A DNA stretch of 64,000 nt, taken from contig CM059562.1 of the NCBI GenBank assembly GCA_030386875.1, forward strand, positions 75,822,095-75,886,094. Direction: 5' to 3'. The position numbers and the translations under genes are program-made. The stretch's first letter is position 1. The number at the start of each line of letters is the position of its first letter. Positions 10,781 to 20,660 of the stretch are shown here, one piece after another. The DNA is from Morinoia aosen (lineage: Eukaryota; Arthropoda; Malacostraca; Amphipoda; Talitridae). The notes below the pieces were generated by a model. The model was not told the DNA's origin. It ran no database searches and saw only the letters and a program-made list of their open reading frames with translations.

Positions 10781-10905
10781 TTATAGTCCGCACTTAGGTT
10801 AAGCTTAGGTCCGCACTTAGGTTTTAGAAGCAATTGGCACCGAGAACTTGTGCCTGTGTCAACCGGTTGCTTGGAATTGCTTCGCAGTCGTCTCTTCCGA
10901 AAGCA
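10781..10905 (+). promoter_or_regulatory. PDHB 5' UTR and presumed promoter-proximal region
   Basis: This is the stretch just before the inferred start codon. It contains a short direct repeat (gtccgcacttaggtt, at about 10788 and 10810) and then a sequence that becomes GC-richer near the ATG. No TATA box is convincing. The transcription start cannot be fixed from sequence alone. Confidence 0.4.
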
Positions 10906-10932
10906 ATGGCACTCAAACCTTCCCTCGTTCAG
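10906..10932 (+). CDS. PDHB: PDHB exon 1, start of targeting peptide
   Basis: Nine codons (MALKPSLVQ) ending at the donor CAG|gtgagg. I chose this ATG because it joins in phase 0 to the next exon and gives a total length and a basic N-terminus expected for a mitochondrial E1 beta. Confidence 0.8.
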
Positions 10933-13900
10933 GTGAGGTTTATGGTGTTAATAATGGTGTGTTATTTATGTTTTTATTCAATTATGTCCTAAAAACTAAA
11001 TATTTACTCAATTGCAGTACGTTTTGCGGAGTGGCGTGCGCGGCTTCGCCACCACATCTTCAAGGTCAGCTCAGCCTCTCACCGTCAGGGATGCCCTTAA
11101 TACTGCCCTCGATGAGGAGATGGCCAGAGACGACAAGGTAAATGTCAATATCCGACTCCGAGTAGGTAGAATAGATATATCAATCTTTGAAGTAGTCAAG
11201 GTTAGTTGGAAATATTTTTATCTGCGGAATTTTGCAACACCTAGGTAATGTATCTTATGTGCTGATTCACGGTTTGCTGAGAATATATCAGAAGTATTGG
11301 TAGAGTAACCGGTAAATCTGAAGGAGATGACAGTTGTCGATTTTCCCCTTTTTGGTGCCTGAACCTAATTAATTGAATCAAAATAAACAAGTTTTCTTCT
11401 ATTCTTTTTTCGTCTCAAATGAGTATTTTACGACTTATAGCGGTAAGTTTAGTTTCGTCATTGATGACGAATGCGCTCGAATAAACAGCTACTCATCGAT
11501 TTTCGAATTTTTGTTGCTTGAAACATGGTAATAACATCGAAATAAACAACTTTTATTCTATACACTTTTTTCGTCAAATGAGTATTTAACAAGGTATAGC
11601 GGTAGGTTTGATTTCGTCTTTCAAGACAGAGCGCTGGAAGCGAGACGCCATTGCAGTATTGCCATACAACTCGATCAAAGAATTTCTTTCCGCTTCAAAG
11701 ACTGGAGTTGCGGTAAGTCATTTACCGCTATAACTAATAAAATACTCATTCGAGACAAAAAGTGCATAGAAGAAAACTTGTTTATTTTGATCTAATTAAC
11801 TATGCTAAGGCATCGAAATTTACAAAATCGACAACTGTCATCTCCTTCAGATTTACCGAGTAACCTAGTATTATCTCAGGGATTTTAAATTTTAAATAAT
11901 ATTTCAATCCTCAGAGTAGCAGCTGCCAGTGCATTAATTTAGGGTTATCATAAAATAATTTGGTCAATGTGAAGTTTCATGCAATCACGGAAAATAAGAA
12001 TTCCGATCTTAGGAATCACTATAGGAACCCATTTAAGAACGTTTTACATGAATGACATTCTGCTCGCTGATGCGTTATTTTTGAATAATTGAACTTTGAA
12101 GTTGGCCTTGGCGCCAAAGGAAGCGAGCGCGTGAAACGGAATTTAATTAATAACGGAAGCTATTACAAACGTAAAGAGGTTGGGTCGTGAGGGGGAGGCA
12201 CAGTTCTTCTAGTGAAAAGTATAAATAAAGCTTCTAACCCACCCATTAGGGTGACGACCGCAATTTTGTTGACATCGGGTCCAAGATGGCGGCGCCCATG
12301 GTGGTCGCCATGTTAGACCCGATATGTAAACAAGATTGCGGTCGTCACCCTAATGAGTGGTTTAGAAGCTTTATTTATACTTTTCACTAAAAGAACTGTT
12401 GCTACCCCTCACGACCCAACCTCTTTACGTTTGTAATAGAGGGTTAGCTCCCGTTTTTAATTAAATTACGCTCGCTTCCTTGGGCGCGCGACGGCCAACT
12501 TCAAAATTCGATAATTCGAAAATAACGCATCAGCAAGCAGAATGTCGTTCTTGAAAAACATTCTTAAATGGGTTCCTTTAGTGATTGTTTGGAATATAAT
12601 TATCAATTTCCGTGATTGCATGAAACTTCACATTGACCAATAATTTAATTCTTTATAGCCTTTTTTTTCATTGTTTATTTTCATTGTTTATTTTTGACTT
12701 TGTGTTACTGCTGTCAGTACAGTTTTCGGTAAATCTGAAGGAGATGACAGTTGTCAATTTTGTAAATTTCGATGCCTTAGCTTAGTTAATTAGATCGAAA
12801 TAAACAAGTTTTCATCTATGCACTTTTTGTCTCAAATGAGTATTTTATTAGTTATAGCGGTAAATGACTTACCGCAACTCCAGTCTTTGAAGTGGAAAGA
12901 AATTCTTTGATCGAGTTGTATGGCAATACTGCAATGGCGTCTCGCTTCCAGCGCTCTGTCTTGAAAGACGAAACCAAATCTACCGCTATACCTCGTTAAA
13001 TACTCATCTGACGAAAAAAGTGTATAGAATAAAAGTTGTTTATTTCGATGTTATTACCATGTTTCAAGCAACAAAAATTCAAAAATTGATGAGTAGCTGT
13101 TTATTCGAGCGCATTCGTCATCAATGACGAAACTAAACTTACGGCTATAAATCGTAAAATACTCATTTGAGACGAAAAAAGAATAGAAGAAAACTTGTTT
13201 ATTTTGATTCCATTAATTAGGTTCAGGCACCAAAAAGTGGAAAATCGACAACTGTCGTCTCCTTCAGATTTACCCAGTTTTCCTAAGTTTTAAGAAATTT
13301 CAGAGTTTAACCTCTCCTCAGTGAACTATAGATAAATGTTCTTTGATATACTTATTTGACCATGTAAGATGAGGCCAAGGTAAATTTAATAAACTGGTAT
13401 AGATATTTTATAACTGTAGAATGTAGGGCAGAGTGGGCATTAACACGTTAAGTGTGGCAAGGTAAACTGAAGTTCAATATCCAGCTCAAATTTAGAGTCA
13501 ATTGTAGTAAGAAATTTTGAAAATTTTTAACATTAACTGAATCATGCCTTCATTTAGCTTTGATTTAGTATTTGTAAAAATTGAGTCAGTGACTGCTGGT
13601 TAGTTAGAAGGGTCAATGTGAAGTTTAATGCAATCACTGAAAATAATTATCTGATTCCAAAGAATCACTAAAGGAACCCATTTAAGAACATTTTACAAGA
13701 ATGGCATTCTGCTCGCTGATGCGTTTTTTCGAATTATTGAACTTTGAAGTTGGCCTTTGCGCCCAAAGGAAACGAGCGCGCGAAACGGAATTTAATTAAT
13801 AATGGAAGCTATTACAAATGTGAAGAGGTTGGGTTGTGAGGGGGAGGCACAGTTTTTCTAGTGAAAATTATAAATAAAGCTTCTAACCCACCCATTAGGG

Positions 13901-16900
13901 TGACAACCGCAATCTTGTTTACATCGGCTCCAAGATGGCGGCGCCCATGGTGGTCGCCATCTTGGAGCCGATGTAAACAAGATAGCGGTCGTCATCCTAA
14001 TGGGTGGGTTAGAAGCTTTATTTATAATTTTCACTAGAAGAACTGTGCCTCCCCCTCACGACCCAACCTCTTTACGTTTGTAATAGGGGGTTAGCTTCCG
14101 TTATTAATTAAATTCTGTTGCTTCCTTTCGCGCGTGAAGGCCAACTTCAAAGTTCAATGATTCGAAAATAATGCATCAGCAAGCAGAATGTCATTCGTGT
14201 AAAACGTTCTTAAATGGGTTCCTTTAGTAATTCCTGGGATAGGAATTATTATTTTCCGTGATTGCATTAAACTTCACATTGACCGTTTGAAGCATTATGA
14301 AAATCTCCTAAATGACCACCGATGTGTCACGCTGCACTTAACGTGTTAAGAAACTCATTCCAACTCTGAAGATAATTTGAGGCACTCAACTTTTACTGCA
14401 AAATAAAGATTGCAGTACAGCAAGTGCGCAGAGTTTCTCAGTTTTCATATTTTGGCAATAAAATTTGGTCAATGTGAAGTTTAATGCAATCACGGAAAAT
14501 AATAATTATATTCCAAAGAATCACTAAAGGAACCCATTTAAGAACGTTTTACAAGAATGACATTCTGCTCGCTGATGCGTTGTTTTCAAATTATTGAACT
14601 TTGAAGTTGGCCTTTGCGCGCCATAGGAAACGAGCCCACGAAACAGAATTTAATTAATAAAGGAAGCTAACCCCCTATTACAAACGTAAAGAGGTTGGGT
14701 CGTGAGGGGGAGGCACAGTTCTTCTAGTGAAAATTATCAATAAAGCTTCTAATCCACCCATTAGGGTGACGACCGCAATCTTGTTTACATCGGCTCCAAG
14801 ATGGCGACCACCATGGGCGCCCCCATCTTGGAGCCGATGTAAACAAGATTGCGGTCGTCACCCTAATGGGTGGGTTAGAAGCTTTATTGATAATTTTCAC
14901 TAGAAGACCTGTGCCTCCCCCTCACGACCCAACCTCTTTACGTTTGTAATAGCTTCCATTATTAATTAAATTCCGTTTCACGCGTTCGCTTCCTTTGGCG
15001 CGAAGGCCAACTTCAAAGTTCAATTATTCAAAAATAATGCATCAGCGAGCAGAATGTCATTCATGTAAAACGTTCTTAAATGGGTTCCTTTAGTGATTCC
15101 TGGGATTCCAATTATTATTTTCTGTGATTGCATTAAACTTCACATTGACCTAAAATTTAATGTTAAAACCATATATATAACTGAGTTTACACTCATTTCA
15201 ATAATATTACGAATCATGAATAAAAAATATTCTATTAGATTTTTCAAAGGTTTGTCTTTCCAAAGTATGGGAAACTAAAAGGAAAAAAATTTGATGCAAA
15301 GAAAGTCAGCTGCAAAATCCCATTACTCTGAAACTATCAGCTTCTCTCTGAGGAAAATGGCAACCATTTCCAAAGTCCTAAGGTACCTAGGTTATAAAAT
15401 CTTTCCGAACATGTTAGGTACAAGTTTTTTCAAGTATAATTACATGAACTTATTCATTTCTAAAATAATAAACACTTCAAGGTGATTGTTACTTACACAT
15501 ACCTAAAAATAACAATGTTATCAATGATTATTGTAAATTTGAAAGAAGCACCTGTATTCATCAGTATTTTGTCTACTAACAATAACTGAAAGTAAAATGC
15601 TCAGTTTCAGTATCCTTGAACATGACAAGTTCTACGTAAATATATGTAATGTGTATGAAATGAAAAAATTAAGATCCTATGCTTAGAGTTTTATCAATTC
15701 AGCAGGTTTATCCATTTTTCAACAAACTTCCAGTAAACTATTTTAGTGTTATAGTTTATTTTAAAAGCATAAAAATTATCCAAATTTTGACACTTTGCAG
15801 GTGCTAATCCTAGGAGAGGAAGTAGCCCAGTATGACGGTGCCTACAAAGTCTCTCGCGGCCTCTGGCGCAAGTACGGAGACAAGCGGGTCATAGACACAC
15901 CCATCACTGAGATGGGCTTTGCTGGTATAGCTGTGGGGGCTGCAATGGCTGGCCTCAGACCTGTTTGTGAGTTCATGACCTTCAACTTCTCCATGCAGGC
16001 CATTGATCAGGTCATCAACTCTGCAGCTAAAATGTTCTACATGTCTGCAGGGCAGGTGAGCTGCTCTACTTTCTTCCATGTTGTATCTATGACTTTCTGT
16101 TGTGTATGATTCTTCAGGGGAGGAATAACTACAACTTATATGGAGGTGCAGTATAAATTAACTCATCTGTATTATGTACATTTGCCTGTGTTTCAATTTG
16201 AAATGAAAAGCAACTTACTGTAAAGCGACTCAACTAATGGTTAATTTAGATTGTACCTGACGTGCATCTCCCCCTTAACTTCTTTCACTGCTTTGCAGAC
16301 AATTGGAAGTGGGATGTTTTATAGTTCATTGCCAACCCAACATAACTGACAATGTGCGTAGGAAGGGGTAGACTCGTGTAATTGTACAAACAGCAAAAAT
16401 TTTACCAAACTGAAGACAGTTTTCTGCTGGCACTCTGTGCTCTGTTTATGGAAGAAGTGGAAAATGGACTGAAAACTTCCCTCTCAAGGAATGTTCTTAC
16501 AATATGCTGTTCCTCTGCTTAAGCAAAAACCAACGTAGACTGTTCAGTACTGTTTGTGAAAGAATACGTAAATTTAGTAGTATAGATTCTTGAGCTAGTT
16601 TTACCTGAAAAAGAGAATGAACATGCTTCCATTTAAATAGTCGTAAAATTCACTGTGAAAAGGTGTACGAGTTAATTAAATAGGTATACATAGTAATTTC
16701 CTTCAAGACAACTAATATGTTGAAAAAACTCATCCAAATTATACATACCTTGCAAAGAAATAGCATTTTAAATGCCCATGCTTAATATTTGCCAGATACT
16801 GCGCAGTGATAATGGTTACCTGGGTTGCAGTGCCACGTGCCAATTGTGTTCCGAGGCCCCAATGGATCGGCCGCTGGGGTGGGCGCCCAGCATTCCCAGT

Positions 16901-19718
16901 GCTTTGGTTCCTGGTACTCCCAGTGCCCTGGTCTCAAGGTGAGGCGCCTCGACTGACTGCATCATCTGGGTTTGTTCTTTTCTTGCGTGTTGGTAGAGTG
17001 AGATGGTGTACTGTCTATTGAATTATCTCTTGGTAATGAAGCCGCATCATCTGTGTTTGTTCTTCCCTTGCATGTTGGCAGAATAAGATGGTTTGCTGTC
17101 TCCGTGAGTTGATCTCATGATGATGAAGCTTCTTACCTGAGATCACGAGTCCCACATTTTGGGGATGGTCGTGAAGAAATTTCTCACTGTTCTTTGCATA
17201 AAATTACGCACGTCAGTTGATACTGGAAAAAGAACATTGGTTCAGGAGGGCTCAGGATTGTACTTTTGATATCTTCATGTTGTGTCTTGAGCTACGTTCT
17301 TTCTTCATGTCGTCACTTTCAAATTTCTTGTTGTGCTTTGTTTTGAAGTAGTAGCAAATTTGCCAAAAATTCTTGCATATTAGGAGCGTGATCAGTCGAA
17401 AACTGAGGTTCATGGCCTGATTCTTTATTTATTTTTACTTTATTAGGTTGATCTAAGCTTTTCAATGAGCATGTAAAAGATTCAGAAATCCTTAAAGATA
17501 ATATAAAAATTTTAATATTTGGACTCATCTTCGTGCAACTGTATATGATTACAGTTTCTTAGATTGATGTGAAAATATCTCTGTTGTGTATATGCAACTA
17601 TTACTAAAAAAAAGTTATGCCCTCTGTTTAGTGCTGCTGATATTGCAGTCCTGCTGCCAAAACAACGTTGTGCAGCGCTAGTTCGTTCCTTTCATGAGCG
17701 CGTCATTGCACTGTTGTAAGCTCTGCTACTCGCTCTGTTGCAGGTAATCTCCCCGTATTCATCAGAGGACTGTCGAGGTCTTTTGAAGTCTGCCATCAGG
17801 GATGGAGACCCTGTGGTGTTCCTGGAGAACGAGCTGCTCTACGGCGTGTCCTATCCCGTCTCTGATGAAGCCCTCGACCCTAACTTTGTGCTGCCCATCG
17901 GCAAGGCAAAGATTGAAAGACAGGGTCAGTGTTCATGTAAAGCTGGTCGTCCTTACTGCAGCTGGATAGGAGATGCTTCTACCCTTTACTTCACTTTAGA
18001 TGTGTCTTAAATTTAATACTAGTTATTCATTCTCCTAAGTCTTGATAATATTGTGGAAATTTGTTGCCAGCTTGTTTGGAGAATTTTTTGTTTGCGCGCC
18101 ACCACGATACCTCTCATCTCTGAAGTAGATGCTGTTCTTTTTTTTAGTTTTGAAGCTTAAAGATTACGAAGGATTTATCAGTAATTGGAAACTTCTCTGT
18201 TTAAAAGTTTTTCAAAACTAGGGGAAAAATATTTTCGGGGGACAACATTCTAATATTTTTCGATTTTCACTCATTGAAAGTAGCTGTAGATAGTAATTAG
18301 GCATCAAAAAGTACACCATGGGAATGAATATTTTAAATCTGCTTTCGAAATTAATCGCATGATTTACAAGAGCCCACAAATTGAAGCAAGTCCACATGTT
18401 GCTCGTTCTCATTGCAAGGAAAGCAGTCACATTATATGAAGCTTTATTGCTGCGCTTCACTGAAGAAATCCTAAATGACAAAACCAGCCCTCTAAGCTTG
18501 AAATATCTAACTTGTGAGCCTTAAAAAAATCATTACATATAAGTTGAAAAACTTCTTTTGCGTTTGTTTCTCTAACATAAACCTGGCTCGGGCAAAACAA
18601 ACCTTAAATTCCACAACTGACACTTTACCTATCAGCAAACAAATAGCAGGTATGACCGTTGTTTTGCAGGCCATCATGTGACGCTTGTGGTGCAACCTGG
18701 CTCGTGCAAAACGAACTTTAAATTACACAATTGACACTCAACCTATCAGCAAACAAATAGCAGGTATAACCGTTGTTCTGCAGGCCAGCACATGACGCTA
18801 GTGGCGCACAGCAAAGCGGTGCAGCTGTGCCTGGACGCGGCAGCAGAGCTGGCAGGTGTGGGAGTGGAGTGTGAGGTGATCAACCTGCGCTCCCTGCGCC
18901 CGCTGGACACCGCCACCATCACGCAGAGCGTTGAGAAGACGCACCACCTCGTCACTGTCGAGCTCGGCTGGCCCCAGTGTGGCATTGGCTCGGAGATCTG
19001 CGCTCGCATCATGGAGAGTGAGTTTGTGTGGGCTTGTGTATGTGTTTTGTGTGTTTGTTGTGTGTGTGTGTGTGTTGTACATGTGTGTGTTGTGCATGTT
19101 GTGTAGTGTAGCATATTAGTGAAATGCAGCAATCTAGCGAGTCTGGTGAAGAACACTTGAACGCTTATGGTGTATGGAAAATGATTCTTTTGCAGTGGCG
19201 TGCTCTTTTCTTCTACTGAGCCATTGATTTTCCTCACTAAAACTTACAGTGTTCGCACACAGCCTCATTATTGATGTATCATATTTTCTTTTGCATCTTG
19301 TGCTTATGAATGCTGTATATTTTGGCAAGTGTTATCCTGTGATTAATGAAAGATAGGTGCGTACGCCTACATAATCATGAATTCGTGCCCATGCATTGAT
19401 GCGTGTAGGTATACACGCCATATGCCCCTCCCTAAGCCCATGCATTGATGTGTGTTTGTGTTGTTTAGGTAGGTATACACCCCGTGTGCTGTGCCCGTCC
19501 CTAAGCCCATGCATTGATGTGTGTAAATACGCCATATGCCCGTCCCTAAGCCGTGCCCGTTGCCCATAGCGCCCTCGTTCCACTACCTGGAGGCGCCGGT
19601 GACGCGCGTTACGGGCGTGGACGTGCCGATGCCCTACGCCAAAAGCCTCGAGGAAGCGTGCAACCCGCAAGTGCAAGACGTCGTCACCGCTGTCAAAAAT
19701 AGCCTTAAAATTAAGTAA
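10906..19718 (+). CDS. PDHB: Pyruvate dehydrogenase E1 component subunit beta, mitochondrial (7 coding exons)
   Basis: Coding exons are 10906-10932, 11018-11137, 15801-16055, 16831-16938, 17744-17924, 18784-19017 and 19570-19718. They total 1074 bases, i.e. 357 residues plus TAA; human PDHB is 359. All introns are GT-AG and all phases agree. The protein forms an alpha2-beta2 heterotetramer with PDHA in the mitochondrial matrix. That enzyme decarboxylates pyruvate with thiamine diphosphate and passes the acetyl group to E2 lipoamide. Residues 1 to ~28 are basic and lack acids, as in a matrix targeting peptide. The transketolase pyrimidine-binding domain is at about 30-205 ([26 protein letters not shown]) and the transketolase C-terminal domain at about 225-345 ([24 protein letters not shown]). 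No break is seen. Confidence 0.97.
11018..11137 (+). CDS. PDHB: PDHB exon 2
   Basis: 40 codons, acceptor attgcag at 11011-11017 and donor AAG|gtaaat. It encodes the rest of the presequence, a probable cleavage region ([12 protein letters not shown]) and the start of the mature protein ([15 protein letters not shown]). Confidence 0.93.
11311..11857 (+). mobile_element. MITE family A, copy 1 (547 bp)
   Basis: Terminal inverted repeats of about 35 bp start GGTAAATCTGAAGGAGATGA and end with its complement. Both sides carry the 8-bp duplication gagtaacc (11303-11310 and 11858-11865). Internally it has several smaller inverted repeats and no coding frame, so it is non-autonomous. The 8-bp duplication allows hAT, P or Merlin superfamilies; the GG-starting termini fit Merlin better than hAT, but this is inference. 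Confidence 0.88.
11962..12638 (+). mobile_element. Foldback MITE family P, copy 1 (677 bp)
   Basis: The whole element is a near-palindrome: two arms of about 330 bp around a short centre at ~12290-12310. The ends are GGTCAATGTGAAGTTT and its complement. The 8-bp target duplication aataattt is perfect (11954-11961, 12639-12646). There is no coding frame. The centre contains AAGATGGCGGCG. Confidence 0.9.
12728..13274 (-). mobile_element. MITE family A, copy 2 (547 bp, inverted relative to copy 1)
   Basis: Exactly the same length as the copy at 11311-11857 and close to its reverse complement throughout. Perfect 8-bp target duplication cagttttc at 12720-12727 and 13275-13282. Independent target duplications show that the two copies inserted separately and did not arise by one inversion. 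Confidence 0.9.
13440..14349 (+). mobile_element. TTAA-bounded MITE, interrupted by family P copy 2
   Basis: Both ends carry TTAACACGTTAAGTG or its complement, beginning at TTAA (13440-13443 and 14346-14349), as for piggyBac-type insertions. Without the inserted element it is about 228 bp. Related uninterrupted copies are at 23779-23996 and, inverted, 31590-31819. No coding capacity. Confidence 0.75.
13611..14284 (+). mobile_element. Foldback MITE family P, copy 2 (674 bp)
   Basis: Near-palindromic like copy 1, in the same orientation (aatagggggttagc segment in the right arm). The target duplications are gttagaag (13603-13610) and gtttgaag (14285-14292), one mismatch. It sits inside the TTAA MITE; the uninterrupted copy at 23779-23996 shows the empty site. 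Confidence 0.92.
14467..15150 (-). mobile_element. Foldback MITE family P, copy 3 (684 bp, opposite orientation)
   Basis: Ends GGTCAATGTGAAGTTT and complement, with a perfect 8-bp duplication taaaattt at 14459-14466 and 15151-15158. The asymmetric marks (centre gaccaccatgggcgccc and the ctaaccccctatt segment in the left arm) are reversed relative to copies 1 and 2, so it inserted the other way round. Confidence 0.92.
15159..15800 (+). other. Remainder of PDHB intron 2
   Basis: AT-rich unique-looking intron sequence ending in the acceptor of exon 3. Short frames here have no recognisable content. I see no further element. Confidence 0.6.
15801..16055 (+). CDS. PDHB: PDHB exon 3
   Basis: 85 codons, acceptor ctttgcag and donor CAG|gtgagc. 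It encodes [20 protein letters not shown], which has the catalytic-region Glu that contacts the thiamine aminopyrimidine. [18 protein letters not shown] and [20 protein letters not shown] follow, and are almost unchanged across animals. Confidence 0.97.
16056..16830 (+). other. PDHB intron 3
   Basis: 775-bp intron between exons 3 and 4, AT-rich, no repeat structure that I can see. It ends in gggttgcag. Confidence 0.8.
16831..16938 (+). CDS. PDHB: PDHB exon 4
   Basis: 36 codons, easily missed because its frame is not long. It has acceptor gggttgcag and donor AAG|gtgagg. It encodes [18 protein letters not shown] and [18 protein letters not shown], including the conserved active-site His of the QHSQ segment. 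Confidence 0.95.
16959..17110 (+). repeat. 85-bp imperfect tandem duplication in PDHB intron 4
   Basis: The segment beginning gcatcatctg at 16959 recurs from 17044 with scattered differences (tttgttctt, ttgcgtgttgg/ttgcatgttgg, gagatggt/aagatggt). It starts about 20 bases after the exon 4 donor. The rest of this intron to 17743 shows nothing else. Confidence 0.7.
17744..17924 (+). CDS. PDHB: PDHB exon 5
   Basis: 60 codons plus one base, acceptor ctgttgcag and donor CAGG|gtcagt (phase 1). It encodes [20 protein letters not shown], then [12 protein letters not shown] and [11 protein letters not shown] at the linker to the C-terminal domain. Confidence 0.95.
18580..18807 (+). repeat. 114-bp tandem duplication copying the PDHB exon 6 acceptor
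   Basis: The unit starting aacctggctcg occurs at 18580-18693 and 18694-18807. Each copy carries ttgcag or ctgcag, then gcc and a version of the first ~24 coding bases of exon 6. The true acceptor ends at 18783; the decoy ends at 18669. From the decoy the frame reads about 20 codons and then meets TGA at 18732-18734. The copies differ at many positions, so the event is not very recent. The rest of intron 5 (17925-18579) holds nothing I can name. Confidence 0.9.
18784..19017 (+). CDS. PDHB: PDHB exon 6
   Basis: Starts after gttctgcag (phase 1 to 1) and ends GAGA|gtgagt. It encodes [35 protein letters not shown] and [12 protein letters not shown] of the transketolase C-terminal domain. A 114-bp tandem duplication (18580-18807) has copied its acceptor and first ~24 bases just upstream. 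Confidence 0.96.
19018..19105 (+). repeat. GT-rich microsatellite directly at the PDHB exon 6 donor
   Basis: The donor gtgagt runs straight into about 85 bases of GT-dominated sequence with a pure (GT) core near 19060. In RNA this is a GU tract next to a 5' splice site. Confidence 0.8.
19388..19560 (+). repeat. Imperfect tandem repeats before the PDHB exon 7 acceptor
   Basis: The word cccatgcattgatg occurs at 19388, 19437 and 19506, each followed by variants of a tatacac...ccgtccctaag block. Units are of unequal length (about 49 and 69 bp). The repeat ends within about 10 bases of the acceptor, so it forms most of the final intron's 3' part. Confidence 0.8.
19570..19718 (+). CDS. PDHB: PDHB exon 7 (last coding exon)
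   Basis: Acceptor gcccatag at 19562-19569; the exon completes the split codon and runs to TAA at 19716-19718. It encodes [20 protein letters not shown] and [20 protein letters not shown], matching the E1 beta C-terminus. Confidence 0.95.
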
Positions 19719-20506
19719 TGAAGTGAACATGTTGTGAGTCGATCACTGGAGGTCTTACTTCTCTTGTGCTGCTGCGTGTGTGAAGATGTGCAATTAAAAT
19801 GTAAAAGAAGTTTTGGGTTGTTGAAGACTGCATAGCAGTGAAGTGTTTCCACGAAGCGCAAATTCGGGGTTTGCTACTTGCTCTAGCTTTTCTTCTTCAA
19901 TTCAGCTCTTAACGTCAAGCAACTGTTTGGCGCGGGAATTTTTGCGGGGATTTGGATGAAATTTTTGCTTTGGTCTTGCAGTGGGTTTTCTTCATTTGTT
20001 GCTGAGCAAATGCTTGCAGTGACTAGTCCGTGCACTGTAACTTTTGTAGAAATTAGTGAAGTATGGTTAACTTGTTCATGATTGATCATCCTGGACGTTT
20101 TAGCTGTGAGGGCACAAGGCGTGGGCTATGGTCCTGTTGCGAATTGAATGTTTTGTCAGTACTAACTATTACAGTCACTTAATATTTATTTTGAGTATTT
20201 TGTTAAATGGCGACTGTGAACTACAACAAGAGCCATTTGACCGCGTGGCTTTCCTTTGAAAAAGTGCTCTGAGAGCATCTGTTTTCGTCAGCTTTCCTTT
20301 CAGACGTTGTTTTTGTTTTGTTGTGATGTCAGTGCAAGCTTACGTTTGCCTGGCTGTTTTTTGAAGAAGTGCTCTGTGAGGGTCTGTCTGCAGCGGTACC
20401 TTCCTGACGTCTGAGTGTTCTTTGGAGTCAGGCCTTTGTGTGGCCGCGGTGTCGTGCTTGCATCCTCTACAGCCATTGTCCTTAGATTTTTATTCTGTCC
20501 ACTCTT

Positions 20507-20660
20507 AATTTGTTATTTATTTGTTCGATTTCTCTCGATTGTGGCAGCCTGTGGTCAAGGTCACTTCAAAAGAATTTGATGCTAATTTGTTATTTATTTG
20601 CTTTATTTCTTTTGATTGTGACAGCCTGTGGTCAATATCACTTCAAAGTGATTTGATGCC
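20507..20660 (+). repeat. 77-bp imperfect tandem duplication
   Basis: aatttgttatttatttg...cagcctgtggtcaa...cacttcaaa...tttgatgc begins at 20507 and again at 20584, with a handful of substitutions. Confidence 0.8.
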
